Shown here: positions 48,291 to 57,499 of the stretch, in pieces | Layout: every line of letters begins with the position of its first letter | Numbering within the stretch: position 1 is the first letter of the stretch | Source: Lunatimonas lonarensis | GTDB taxonomy: Bacteria; Bacteroidota; Bacteroidia; Cytophagales; Cyclobacteriaceae | Assembly: GCF_000390185.1 (NCBI RefSeq) | Contig: NZ_AQHR01000044.1 | Location: 62,001 to 126,000, forward strand | DNA: 64,000 bases | Direction of reading: 5' to 3' | Notes under the pieces: generated by a model | What the model was told of the DNA's origin: nothing | What the model saw: only the letters and a program-made list of their open reading frames with translations | The model's database searches: none | Translations under genes and position numbers: made by a program

Positions 48291-48380
48291 GGATCACTCC
48301 TTGCCGCCTCTTGTTTATATGGCCCATGAACTTTGGCAGGAATTTTGAAAGCCCTTGATCGATACTAACCAAGATCAACC

Positions 48381-48797
48381 ATGAACAGGTGTTTTTTTAT
48401 CGCAGCCATTCTTTTCCTTGGCATCAGCCTGAGTTCTTACGCCCAAATAGCTGCTGGGGTATACCGGTTAAGTTCGGCGACTTTCGCCAGTATCGGTACC
48501 GATCCTGAACAAAAAATTTTTGGAGAGGCAAGGGTTTCTACTGGAGGAAGGGTTGGCATTGAAGGAACCTTTGGCTACAACTTTGTGCAAAATGAGACGG
48601 TAAATTTCTACTCGGGATTTCATTTGGGAAATCAACCTTCGCAAAACCTTTACCTGGGAATACCGTTAGGACTACTTGTGAAGCCATTTGCCAAAACCGA
48701 AAATGTCGGTTTTTTGATGGAAGCAAGTCCCATTTTTCCTACCGGATCTGGAAATTACTTCCGGGCAGGTCTGGGGATAAAGTACGTATTCAGATAA
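48381..48797 (+). CDS. Small secreted protein, possible outer-membrane barrel
   Basis: This 138-residue protein has a clear signal peptide (cut near SSYAQ, about residue 21). The rest alternates hydrophobic and polar residues with many Gly and aromatics (TFGYNFVQ, NFYSGFHLG), and ends in an aromatic strand (GIKYVFR). That is the pattern of a small outer-membrane beta-barrel. No specific family was recognised. It is a single gene with its own terminator. Confidence 0.75.
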   Translation: MNRCFFIAAILFLGISLSSYAQIAAGVYRLSSATFASIGTDPEQKIFGEARVSTGGRVGIEGTFGYNFVQNETVNFYSGFHLGNQPSQNLYLGIPLGLLVKPFAKTENVGFLMEASPIFPTGSGNYFRAGLGIKYVFR

Positions 48798-48832
48798 AGA
48801 CATTAACTCAACCAACTATTATCACCATGAAA

Positions 48833-48867
48833 AGCTCAGCCAGGGAATTCCGGGCTGGGCTTTTTTG
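48833..48867 (+). terminator. Rho-independent terminator after the small secreted protein
   Basis: A ten-pair stem (AAGCTCAGCC with GGCTGGGCTT, one wobble) has an eleven-base loop and is followed by a T-run. It lies 35 bases after the stop codon. Confidence 0.85.
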
Positions 48868-48911
48868 TGTAGAAAAAATTACCCATCCATTTTATTGTCG
48901 AAATATCCGCT

Positions 48912-49316
48912 TTATCCAACTAATCCTTGAGTGGATGGATGTGTCCTAAGCATGGCAACCACCTTTCTGTCGGCTTCGGAAAAGTTCAATGCCGCTAGCT
49001 CGGCAAATCCTGCCCAATAAACGTCGGAGTGCTCTGCCAAGACAATATCTTCGCTCTCCAAGGAAGCTATGAAGGGTATAAGCCGAATGGCAATATCGGG
49101 ATATTCATGCTCCAATGACTCCAATCTAGTGCCAATGCGAATACGTACCCCCAACTCCTCAAAAATCTCTCGGATCAAGGCCTCCTCCTCCTTTTCTCCT
49201 TGATCAATTTTTCCACCTGGAAACTCCCATTGGTTGGCTCGGGCTTTTGTCACGCCCCGCTTCGCACACAGTACGCGACCGGATCTGATTATTACCGCAC
49301 AGACTACGTCAATCAT
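48912..49316 (-). CDS. MutT-like NUDIX pyrophosphohydrolase
   Basis: This 134-residue protein is of the MutT type, which removes pyrophosphate from (d)NTPs, often oxidised ones. The full NUDIX box runs at 34-57, from GGKIDQGE to REIFEELGV, with all catalytic glutamates. The N-terminal segment AVIIRSGRVLCAKRG and the NQWEFPGGK block are typical of the MutT/CTP-pyrophosphohydrolase group. It is cytoplasmic. It lies 47 bases upstream of the TolC-like stop on the opposite face of that operon and is transcribed in the same direction. Confidence 0.9.
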   Translation of the reverse strand: MIDVVCAVIIRSGRVLCAKRGVTKARANQWEFPGGKIDQGEKEEEALIREIFEELGVRIRIGTRLESLEHEYPDIAIRLIPFIASLESEDIVLAEHSDVYWAGFAELAALNFSEADRKVVAMLRTHPSTQGLVG

Positions 49317-49362
49317 TTGCTACGTTCAAAAGAACCTTTTTATATAAGCCTGGCACCCTTAG

Positions 49363-50841
49363 CTATTCCAAAGATGGATTGTACAATAGTTCACCCTTCT
49401 CAAAATCATACAGTGTCAGGCCCCTCATCTCGAAGTAAGCTGTCCAAAACTCACGGAGGGATTCTATGTAGGCCCGTCGATTCTGATCCTTCTCCCGCTG
49501 TGCGATACCTAGGTCGGTGATGGTCACGTTGCCATTTTGATAGCGGTTGAAGGAAATCTCGTATCGCTTGTCAGCCACCTGGTCTGAAAGCTCAGTAATC
49601 TCGATCTGGTCCCGAAGCATCTCAAAATTCTTTACTTTCGTAAAGATCTCCTGTTCGAAATTGATAACTTCCTGGTCCAAGGTATAGTTGATTAACTTTT
49701 GATTGGCCTTGGCCTGGCTCATGCGGGCCTTGTTTCTGCCCCAGTCCAATACAGGCACACCGACACCCAGACTAACCAGTGCCTGTGTATTTGGATTGGT
49801 GTAAATTTCGGAAAACGCCAATCCGGCATTATTGTACCCATAGCTCGCATTCAGGTTCATTTGAAAACGCTGTCCCCTAGCCTGGGCAACGCCGCTTTCC
49901 GCCTCTATTCTTTCCCGCTCAAAAGCAATCGCATCCGACCGGTTCTGAAATGCCCGATCTATTGCCTCCTGGACATTGATTGTAAATGAAGGAATCTCCG
50001 AGGGCAGTTCCAGGCTAATGGTCAATGCCTCGTTCAACCCGACAAAAGACTTTAAAGCCAGTGAACTGGTTTCCATTTGTAGCTTGGCCCTGGCCAAATC
50101 CTGCTTTGCCTCCAGTACTTGTAGTTCCACTTGTAACAGCTTATCCTCATAGGTTGTACCGATATTGTACCTCCCTCTCTCGATTTTCAAAATGGCCTCT
50201 GAGTTGGCCAGGTTTTTTGTAGCTATCTCCAGATCAACCTGGGCGACAAGGAAATCAAAAAACATAGAGGATACACGGCGGGAAATCCCCTCCATCTCCT
50301 CCACGTAGCCCCGCTTACTTTCCTCGTAAACCAGGGGCTCGATCTGCTTGTCCCATTTGAGTCGATTAAAAGCGAAAATGGGTTGGATAAGCCGCACATT
50401 TAAAGGCACACCACTCCAACGGGTCTGGGGATCGAAATTGGAAGCCATGAAATTGTCAAACCGATTGGTACTGCTGTTAACGGAAATGGTACCTCCCGTC
50501 GCAGCGATTTCCTGCCTAAGGCCTAGTTCCACGTCCATGAAATTCTGCCGCACTTCCCTAAACTCCAGCGTCCCATCGGGCTGAGTGACGCTGGCAAACT
50601 CCTGGCTGTACCGGGGCAAGGTCCCCGAAAGAAAAAGCTGGGGATTGTAGTTGGAACGAAATAAACGGTAGCGCCAATAGAGGTTCTCCCTGCGGGTTTC
50701 TGCCTGTAGGGCAGCGGGGGATTGGGCCTTGGCACGGGCCACAATCTCCTCTAGCGTAAAACGTGTTGGTTCTTGTGCAGATGCCGACGTAAAAAAGAAA
50801 AAACACAAAAAGATAGCTAAAATTACCTGGTTCTTATTCAT
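49363..50841 (-). CDS. TolC-family outer-membrane efflux protein
   Basis: ATG 50841 gives 492 residues with a clean signal peptide (to about SASAQE); the longer frame adds 45 residues before it. The mature protein has the repeated long helices of TolC proteins (for example LQVELQVLEAKQDLARAKLQ) and barrel strands. It forms the outer channel of a tripartite exporter. The start overlaps the end of the permease gene by eight bases, and the adaptor gene lies upstream of that. The order adaptor-permease-TolC suggests one export system. The substrate is unknown. Confidence 0.92.
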   Translation of the reverse strand: MNKNQVILAIFLCFFFFTSASAQEPTRFTLEEIVARAKAQSPAALQAETRRENLYWRYRLFRSNYNPQLFLSGTLPRYSQEFASVTQPDGTLEFREVRQNFMDVELGLRQEIAATGGTISVNSSTNRFDNFMASNFDPQTRWSGVPLNVRLIQPIFAFNRLKWDKQIEPLVYEESKRGYVEEMEGISRRVSSMFFDFLVAQVDLEIATKNLANSEAILKIERGRYNIGTTYEDKLLQVELQVLEAKQDLARAKLQMETSSLALKSFVGLNEALTISLELPSEIPSFTINVQEAIDRAFQNRSDAIAFERERIEAESGVAQARGQRFQMNLNASYGYNNAGLAFSEIYTNPNTQALVSLGVGVPVLDWGRNKARMSQAKANQKLINYTLDQEVINFEQEIFTKVKNFEMLRDQIEITELSDQVADKRYEISFNRYQNGNVTITDLGIAQREKDQNRRAYIESLREFWTAYFEMRGLTLYDFEKGELLYNPSLE

Positions 50842-52150
50842 ATCGAAGGGATGTAATGGGATCCTGACTGGCTGCTCTCTTCGCAGGCATGATACCAAAG
50901 GCCAATCCAACACTTGCGGCCACACCGAAGGACAAAATAATGGATGGCATGGTAATAATTGTCGGAAATTCCGCAAAAGTGGATACCATATGGGCCAACA
51001 CCACTCCTAAAATAACGCCTATGATTCCACCGGTAATACTTATCATGACTGCCTCGAAGAGAAACTGATTGACAATATCGGATTTTTTTGCTCCCAACGA
51101 AAGTCTTAGTCCGATTTCTTTTATTCTTTCCATCACAGATGCGAGCATTATGTTCATTATGCCTATCCCTCCCACCAACAAGGAGATGCCCGCAATCGCA
51201 CCAAGGACAATATTGAAAATGTTTTGGGTACGCTGCTGCTGTTTCAATAAGAGTTCTGGAATGGTGATCTCAAAATCCACCACACCGAAATGCCTCCGCT
51301 CCAATATTTTGGAAAGCACCTCCGCAGTGGGTGTCAAAAGTTCGCTGTCCTCGACTTGCACGACCAACTTATCCAGTTGATGGTAATTTGAGCGGGCACC
51401 TCCCGATTCAGCCCCCGCCAACGCCGACTGGGTGACCAAATCCCTATTTCTGAAGCGGATCAACATCGTCTGTATAGGAACGTACACATCCATGTTAAAA
51501 TCCCGAATGCCCAGCTTCGATATACTGGATTCCGATACTACCCGTTCCTCCAACACACCGATTACCTCCAACCACTGATTACCACTTTTTATCCGTTTCC
51601 CAATCGGGCTTTCCTTGGGAAAAAAACGGGACTGCACACTCCTGCCGATGATACAGACTGCATCGCCCTTGACCATGTTTTTCTCACTAAACATCCTCCC
51701 TTCTTTGAGCTTGAAATCCAAAACGTCAAAATACGCAGGGGTAACTCCCACCAGCTTAGCGGATCGTCGCAAGCCACTCTTGACGATGTGGGTGTCAAAT
51801 ACTATCTCCGGGCTAATTCGTCGTATACCCGGTATGGTTGCCTGAATGGCTTCCACATCCTGCAGCTTCAAACCGGGCGAGAACTTGGCCCGCTCCCTTT
51901 CCAGCAAACTGGATTCATCGACCTGCTCTTCGACCTGTTCTACCACCGGCTGGATTACTATATTGTTTACTCCGACCAGCTTGATCTGCTCCATGATTTC
52001 CTGCTGCGCCCCATTTCCGATGGCAAGCATCGCAATCACGGCAGCCACCCCAAATATAATCCCCAAAGCGGTCAAAAGGGATCTAATTTTGTTGGATAAC
52101 ACCGCCTCAAAGGCTATGTAAAAATTGGCCAAAAGCCGTTCATTCATCAT
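50834..52150 (-). CDS. MacB-like ABC transporter permease without ATPase domain
   Basis: This 438-residue protein has the MacB fold: an N-terminal helix (about 18-45, SLLTALGIIFGVAAVIAML), a large periplasmic domain (about 50-290), and three C-terminal helices of the FtsX type with GGIGIMNIMLASVMERIKEIGLR. MacB of enteric bacteria carries its own ATPase domain; here it is absent and no separate ATPase gene lies in the operon. An ATPase encoded elsewhere must energise it. It sits between the adaptor and the TolC-like gene and overlaps the latter. Confidence 0.92.
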   Translation of the reverse strand: MMNERLLANFYIAFEAVLSNKIRSLLTALGIIFGVAAVIAMLAIGNGAQQEIMEQIKLVGVNNIVIQPVVEQVEEQVDESSLLERERAKFSPGLKLQDVEAIQATIPGIRRISPEIVFDTHIVKSGLRRSAKLVGVTPAYFDVLDFKLKEGRMFSEKNMVKGDAVCIIGRSVQSRFFPKESPIGKRIKSGNQWLEVIGVLEERVVSESSISKLGIRDFNMDVYVPIQTMLIRFRNRDLVTQSALAGAESGGARSNYHQLDKLVVQVEDSELLTPTAEVLSKILERRHFGVVDFEITIPELLLKQQQRTQNIFNIVLGAIAGISLLVGGIGIMNIMLASVMERIKEIGLRLSLGAKKSDIVNQFLFEAVMISITGGIIGVILGVVLAHMVSTFAEFPTIITMPSIILSFGVAASVGLAFGIMPAKRAASQDPITSLRYE

Positions 52151-52195
52151 ACGCTTGCATTAGATCATATCCCCTTGGGATAAATACAGGTTGCC

Positions 52196-53509
52196 CTATG
52201 GGATAAATCCCTGAGCACGGTCGACCGTGACCCTAGGCTCATCCCTGTCACGGCTTCTCTTTCCGTTTAGTTCATCCAAAAGTTTCACCGCTAGGTTTTC
52301 GCCCCAGCCCGGGGTTGACAAATATACCTTATCTCCTTGGTTTATTCCCTTTTCTATAACCACGTCATTGGCATTTGTCATACCCATCATCACCTCTTGC
52401 TTCACACCGCTTTTGAGGTATACGTAGTTTATACTGTCGTGCTCCACGTTGATCGCTTCCAGCGGGATGTAAAGCACATTGTCCAACTGTTCGGCAATGA
52501 TTGCATTGCTGGTAGTCATGGAGGGACGCAACAGATCATCGCTTTCGTTGACCCGGATGACGACCTCAAAAACCTTCGCGTCCGAGTTGGGACGCTGTTG
52601 GCCCACGTTGGCGACTTTCGTGACTTTTCCAGAATATCGCTTATCCGGAAATGCATCCAATCCGATCTCCACCGCTTGGCCAATTTTCACCCTGCGTATA
52701 TCGACTTCGTTCACGTACGTGATACTTTGCATCGTGGAAAGGTCGGGCAAGGTGGCAACCACCGGGTTCCATGAACTGATCTGAGATCCCTCTCTGACCT
52801 TGGTGCCACGGTTGGTCACATAAATCACCATTCCGTCCTGGGGCGCCTTCACTACAAACTTGTCGAGCACCTCGATCATTTGATCTACTTCGGCCTGTAC
52901 CTCCCGTAGCTTTGCGCCAATCTCTACCATTCTGGCCCTTTCTTGCAGCGTTTTGATGCGGTAGCGCTCCCTACCCTGCTCAAGTTCGCGTTTGGCCTTC
53001 TCTAGGTTGTACTGATTCTGCTTGATAATCGCCGGGGGCTCGTACTGGGACTGCTCGAGAATGAGTTCCTGCTCTCGAACAATGTACTCCATGTTGAGGA
53101 TATTGTCCCTTTCCTGCCGGAGGTTTAGGGAGGTGTCCAATTGGATTTGCTCATACTGGGCCCTGGTCTGGTCCAGCTCAAGTCGCTTGTCCTCCAATCT
53201 GCCAAAAAGTTCGGTCTTATCCAATGAGCAAATGAAATCCCCCTGCTTCACCACCGTACCCTCATCCACCATCTTGTCGATTGTAAAACTCCCGATTCGA
53301 AATCTTCGGGCGTCCGAAGGACCGAATACCTGCACAGAACGAAGGGCCTCCAATTCCCCCGTAGTGGTAATCTCAACTTTGAACTTGCCCATCTTCGCTG
53401 TGGCAGTTAGCTCGTTGCCCACTCCTGTCCTGTTCGATCCCAAGGAAAAATACAGGATAGTGATGACGACGATACTCCCAACAGCTACATATATCAAATT
53501 CTTATTCAT
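52196..53509 (-). CDS. HlyD/RND-type periplasmic adaptor (membrane fusion) protein
   Basis: ATG 53509 gives 437 residues; one further codon leads to a TTG. An N-terminal membrane anchor (about 5-25) is followed by a lipoyl/barrel-sandwich half, a long coiled-coil hairpin (about 100-215, rich in Glu/Arg/Gln) and the return half with GMVIYVTNRGTKVREGSQ. A beta-barrel domain completes it. Adaptors bridge the inner-membrane permease and the TolC channel. It starts the three-gene efflux operon, 45 bases before the permease. Confidence 0.92.
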   Translation of the reverse strand: MNKNLIYVAVGSIVVITILYFSLGSNRTGVGNELTATAKMGKFKVEITTTGELEALRSVQVFGPSDARRFRIGSFTIDKMVDEGTVVKQGDFICSLDKTELFGRLEDKRLELDQTRAQYEQIQLDTSLNLRQERDNILNMEYIVREQELILEQSQYEPPAIIKQNQYNLEKAKRELEQGRERYRIKTLQERARMVEIGAKLREVQAEVDQMIEVLDKFVVKAPQDGMVIYVTNRGTKVREGSQISSWNPVVATLPDLSTMQSITYVNEVDIRRVKIGQAVEIGLDAFPDKRYSGKVTKVANVGQQRPNSDAKVFEVVIRVNESDDLLRPSMTTSNAIIAEQLDNVLYIPLEAINVEHDSINYVYLKSGVKQEVMMGMTNANDVVIEKGINQGDKVYLSTPGWGENLAVKLLDELNGKRSRDRDEPRVTVDRAQGFIP

Positions 53510-53682
53510 CAAATTGTAATTTACACTTACAAATTTAAACTTTTCTGTGTCCCAAATGAACCCAGTAAGCCCTTTATATCACCACTGACATAATTTTCGC
53601 ATTTGATGGACTAATCTGTCCAAGACAACGCTATTCCCCATGTATTGCGTATCTTGCGCCCCTGTTTACCTATTTACAGAAT

Positions 53683-54462
53683 ATGACCAAATCAATCATA
53701 AGCTGGGTTATACGGCATGTTCCTAGGAAGTACCTGCAATTAGTCAGCCATATTTTTTTAAAAGTAAGCGTTTTATTCTATGCAGGCAAAAATGTCACGT
53801 GCAACGTTTGCGGAAAATCATTCCGAAAGTTCCTTCCTTATGGACGTGTCGCCCGAGAAAACGCCCTTTGCCCCAATTGCCTGGCCTTGGAAAGGCACCG
53901 CCTGATGTGGCTGTTTTTACAGCGGCAGACCGGCTTTTTTTCAGAGCCACTCAAGGTACTCCACATTGCGCCAGAACACTGCTTTATCGAGCGGTTCGAG
54001 CGGCTGCCAAATCTGGAGTACGTCACCGCTGATTTGGAATCACCACTGGCCAAAGTGAAGATGGATATACACAAGATACCTTTTGGGAACGAAACCTTTG
54101 ACGTCGTATTCTGCAATCATGTGTTGGAACACGTCTCTAACGATATTCAGGCATGCAGCGAGATTAATCGGGTATTGAAACCTACGGGCTGGGGAATCAT
54201 ACAGTCTCCGGTCTACGATTTGGCTGCCACCTTGGAAGATCCTTCAATCACGGATCCCGCCGAGCGGGAAAGGGTATTTGGCCAACGGGATCATGTGCGG
54301 AAATACGGACAGGATTATGCCAGGAGACTGACGCGATCGGGACTTCAGGTTGATGAGGTTGACTTCATCTCTACGTTACCTGCGGAGATCATTGCCCTGC
54401 ATGCGCTCCCCTCTCGTGAAATTATCTATTTTTGTAAAAAAGGGCTAGAGGCGGCCGGATAA
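53683..54462 (+). CDS. SAM-dependent methyltransferase with zinc-ribbon-like N-terminus
   Basis: This 259-residue protein has four cysteines in two CxxC pairs (C40/C43 and C63/C66), likely to bind zinc, before a class I methyltransferase domain. The domain has a degenerate motif I (VLHIAPE), an acidic second-strand end (VTADLE), and a clear motif IV region (FDVVFCNHVLEHV). Related proteins occur in cell-envelope glycan loci. A hydrophobic segment at about 20-33 may touch the membrane. The gene ends five bases from the convergent glycosyltransferase gene. The substrate is unknown. Confidence 0.85.
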   Translation: MTKSIISWVIRHVPRKYLQLVSHIFLKVSVLFYAGKNVTCNVCGKSFRKFLPYGRVARENALCPNCLALERHRLMWLFLQRQTGFFSEPLKVLHIAPEHCFIERFERLPNLEYVTADLESPLAKVKMDIHKIPFGNETFDVVFCNHVLEHVSNDIQACSEINRVLKPTGWGIIQSPVYDLAATLEDPSITDPAERERVFGQRDHVRKYGQDYARRLTRSGLQVDEVDFISTLPAEIIALHALPSREIIYFCKKGLEAAG

Positions 54463-54467
54463 TAGCA

Positions 54468-55448
54468 CTACGGGCGGGGTGGTTGATCGCCGCTTGCAGA
54501 GCTTCGGATCCCTTCCACCGCAATTCCTGCCCCATAACTACTTAGCTGGGCCACCGAAGTCACCAACGCCAGGAAGCCAATCAGAACAGACCGGGTCTCC
54601 CAGGATGCGGACACAACCACCCCTACTGCCCAGATAAGAAAAAACAAGGCCACGGGCAGAAACAATACCGGTAACACCCATCCAATAAACGGCAAAAACA
54701 CCCAAGCCAGCAGGAAACCCAGTGGCAAAAGGTGTACGGGTTGCAAAGCCTCCGGGTGAATGCGGCTTACATGGATTCTGTTTGTTCCAAACTGAAAGCT
54801 TTGCCGTGCAAATCCCAAAAAAGTGCTCTTCCGGTGGTGGTATACCCATGCTTCCCTGACCAACTCCAGTTTAAATCCCGCTTTCTTTATCCGCATGCTA
54901 ATCTCGATGTCCTCCGCTTGATTAGCCAGCCTAAATCCTCCTACCTGTTCAAACACTTTTCTGGAAAAGCCCATGTTATAACCCCTGGCCTGATACTTGG
55001 CCGGATCCTTTAGTTTTCCACGTATGCCGCCGGTGGTCCAGAATGAGGTCATGCTAAAATTCATCGCCTTCTGCCACGGGCCGAAATCCTCCTTTGCGTT
55101 GTCCGGTCCGCCAAAAGCGTCTAGCTTTCGCGCCGTGATCGTCTTTCGAAGATTTTCCATATACTCGGAGGGCAACTGGCAATCCGAGTCAAAAAAAAGA
55201 AAAAAGTCACCGGCCGCCTGTTGCATGCCCGTGTTGCGGGCAAAACCCTGTCCGGTATTTTGCTGATAAACATAGGTGAGGTGTATCCGCTCCTTGAAAG
55301 CGGAAACTACGTGCTTACAGGGTACCGAAGAACCGTCATCGATCACAATCACTTCAAAATCCGTGCAGGACTGGGCACATAGGCTATTAAGAAGTGCCTC
55401 GATCTCCTCGGGGCGGTTATAAACGGGTATGATGACCGAAAACCGCAT
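54468..55448 (-). CDS. Family 2 glycosyltransferase with C-terminal membrane helices
   Basis: ATG 55448 gives 326 residues; one more codon leads to a TTG. The GT-A core starts FSVIIPVYNRPEE, with DDGSS and the DxD motif FDSD near residues 90-95. Two hydrophobic helices near 240-300 anchor it in the inner membrane. It transfers an activated sugar, probably to an envelope glycan or lipid. The start overlaps the stop of the preceding gene (TGATG), so the two transferases are coupled. Confidence 0.92.
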   Translation of the reverse strand: MRFSVIIPVYNRPEEIEALLNSLCAQSCTDFEVIVIDDGSSVPCKHVVSAFKERIHLTYVYQQNTGQGFARNTGMQQAAGDFFLFFDSDCQLPSEYMENLRKTITARKLDAFGGPDNAKEDFGPWQKAMNFSMTSFWTTGGIRGKLKDPAKYQARGYNMGFSRKVFEQVGGFRLANQAEDIEISMRIKKAGFKLELVREAWVYHHRKSTFLGFARQSFQFGTNRIHVSRIHPEALQPVHLLPLGFLLAWVFLPFIGWVLPVLFLPVALFFLIWAVGVVVSASWETRSVLIGFLALVTSVAQLSSYGAGIAVEGIRSSASGDQPPRP

Positions 55449-56410
55449 CAACGTTCCAGATTGATCCGTTCTGAGATAGAATAATCGGATTTTCTTGAAT
55501 TGTTGGAGGTCATCATCTCCGCCAAGAACCCTGTCAAAAACAGCTGAACCCCCACGATAAGCGCCACCAAGGCCAGGAAAAACAAGGGCTGATCGGTTAT
55601 TTCACGCACGCTTAATCCGTGCCGCAGGCCCTGAATCTTGTCGTAAATCAATTTAAAGGTAATGATGAAACCTGTAAGGAACGAAACCGTGCCTAGGCTG
55701 CCAAAAAAATGCATAGGGTTCTTTTTGTAACGGTTTACAAAGGACACGGAAATCAAATCCAGAAACCCGTTGATAAAACGTTCCATCCCAAACTTCGTCG
55801 TCCCGTACTTTCGGGGTTGATGCGAAACCACCTTTTCACCTATCTTGCTATACCCCTGCCACTTGGCTATCAGCGGAATATAGCGGTGCATTTCTCCATA
55901 TATATGGATGTTCTTGACCACCTTCCGCTGATAGGCCTTGAGTCCACAATTAAAGTCATGGAGCTGAATGCCCGATAGTAGACGTGTGACCGCATTGAAA
56001 AACTTGGAAGGAAGGGTTTTGGTAATAGGGTCATGGCGTTCCTTCTTCCACCCTGACACCAGATGAAACCCTTCCTCCTTGATCATACGGTAGAGATCTG
56101 CTATCTCATCCGGGGAATCCTGCATATCGGCGTCCATGGTGACAACAACTTCACCGGAAGACTCCAAAAAACCAATATCCAGCGCGGCTGACTTTCCGTA
56201 ATTTCGGTTAAAGCCCACTGCTTTAACGGCTTGATCATTTGCAGCCAGGGTGCGAATCGCCTCCCAAGAACCATCGGTGCTGCCATCATCCACGAGGATG
56301 ATCTCATAGGAAAACCCTTGCTTCTTTAATACATAGGTGATCCATGTGACCAATTCAGGTATTGACTCTTCTTCGTTAAAAACAGGTATGACAACCGATA
56401 ATTGCAGCAT
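55448..56410 (-). CDS. Dolichol-phosphate-mannose-synthase-like family 2 glycosyltransferase
   Basis: This 320-residue transferase has the DPM1/GtrB pattern: LSVVIPVFNEEESIPEL at the start, DDGSTDGS near 40, the DADMQD metal site near 95, and a KYGTTKFG segment near 205. Two C-terminal helices (about 230-255 and 272-296) sit in the membrane. Such enzymes move a sugar from a nucleotide donor to polyprenyl phosphate for use on the outer side of the inner membrane. It follows the DUF4199 genes in the same direction by nine bases. Confidence 0.93.
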   Translation of the reverse strand: MLQLSVVIPVFNEEESIPELVTWITYVLKKQGFSYEIILVDDGSTDGSWEAIRTLAANDQAVKAVGFNRNYGKSAALDIGFLESSGEVVVTMDADMQDSPDEIADLYRMIKEEGFHLVSGWKKERHDPITKTLPSKFFNAVTRLLSGIQLHDFNCGLKAYQRKVVKNIHIYGEMHRYIPLIAKWQGYSKIGEKVVSHQPRKYGTTKFGMERFINGFLDLISVSFVNRYKKNPMHFFGSLGTVSFLTGFIITFKLIYDKIQGLRHGLSVREITDQPLFFLALVALIVGVQLFLTGFLAEMMTSNNSRKSDYSISERINLER

Positions 56411-56419
56411 TTATTGAAA

Positions 56420-56971
56420 TTAATAATCCAACGACTTGTCCCGCTTTTTGATGATCGCAGCCAGGATAAGCGCCATAATTGCGTATACGATGTTCCCGAT
56501 CGCAAAGGATTTGATCTGCCCAAAGACGGTGAAGTTGGCTTCCACCCCTTCCCTGATCTCATCCAGCTGATCTCCGGATATACTATCGCCGGCACCGAAA
56601 CGATCCATCATCTGCAGCATGTTCTCGAGCTGGGCATCCACCAGCATCTTGGGAAGCTCCGGATCTATGACCTGGTAAAGGATCATATTTCCGGCCAACC
56701 CGATAAGGCCACTGATCAATAAGGTCACAAACGAAAAAACAAAGGCCGGGCTGTATTCCAGGTAGCCCCCCACAGACTTACGGTATTGAAACCCAAAATA
56801 GAGGATCAACCCGAAGAAAAGCACCAGGATAATGATGCCAAACCAAAACGAGACCAAAATGCTGTAATCCACAAAATACGCCAAGAGCGTCAAAATAAAC
56901 ATGACGAGACCAAGGTACAGCCCCGCCTTTACGGCGGCCTGTGACGGTGTTACGCTTACGTTAGTTTCCAT
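56420..56971 (-). CDS. DUF4199-family membrane protein
   Basis: This 183-residue protein matches the DUF4199 pattern common in Bacteroidota. It has two N-terminal helices, a central helix pair, an amphipathic acidic segment (about 115-150), and a last helix near the C-terminus (VYAIMALILAAII). Its function is unknown. The segment FGFQYRKSVGGYLEYSPAF matches the conserved family core. It forms one operon with a second DUF4199 gene and two glycosyltransferase genes. Confidence 0.85.
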   Translation of the reverse strand: METNVSVTPSQAAVKAGLYLGLVMFILTLLAYFVDYSILVSFWFGIIILVLFFGLILYFGFQYRKSVGGYLEYSPAFVFSFVTLLISGLIGLAGNMILYQVIDPELPKMLVDAQLENMLQMMDRFGAGDSISGDQLDEIREGVEANFTVFGQIKSFAIGNIVYAIMALILAAIIKKRDKSLDY

Positions 56972-56983
56972 AGATGTAAAATG

Positions 56984-57499
56984 TTATGAGATGAAAGTCC
57001 TCTTTAAAATTATGGAAATTATGATAGTAAAGAATAAACCTGGGATAATTTTTCTAAGAAAATCGTTGATTACCACATCTGATAGACTCATAGCTTGGAT
57101 GCTTGAAAAGGTATCCTCATAGCTTTTCTCCCCCAATTGCCCAATCAACAGCTCCCGTTTGGTTTCCAAAAGCGCAATGTTTGACGCTTTGAACACCTCA
57201 AATACCTCGGGCTGCATGACGATAAACAAGCCGATAAACGTGGCAGAGATCAACGCCATGAGTGTGTAGACAAAAAAACCAACGCTCATCCCCTGACTGA
57301 AAAAAAGCTCCCCACCATTATGCTTGTCCCTAAACTGCTTGATACCGGCAAACACAAAAAGGGGCACGATCACGTACCCAAAAATGAGCACCATTCCCAC
57401 AGGCTCGGCTCCCAAGGCATACAAAAGTGTGAAACCTACCGCCAGCAGAATACCTCCTGCCAGCCCAAAGGGAAGCGATGCGGAAAGATACCTATTCAT
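56984..57499 (-). CDS. Second DUF4199-family membrane protein
   Basis: This 171-residue membrane protein is a paralogue of the next gene. It has helices at about 10-30, 35-52, 72-95 and 150-168, and the core segment QFRDKHNGGELFFSQGMSVGF typical of DUF4199. Function is unknown. Its start overlaps the end of the dihydroorotase-like gene by eight bases, which suggests translational coupling and one operon from 58742 to 54468. Confidence 0.85.
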   Translation of the reverse strand: MNRYLSASLPFGLAGGILLAVGFTLLYALGAEPVGMVLIFGYVIVPLFVFAGIKQFRDKHNGGELFFSQGMSVGFFVYTLMALISATFIGLFIVMQPEVFEVFKASNIALLETKRELLIGQLGEKSYEDTFSSIQAMSLSDVVINDFLRKIIPGLFFTIIISIILKRTFIS

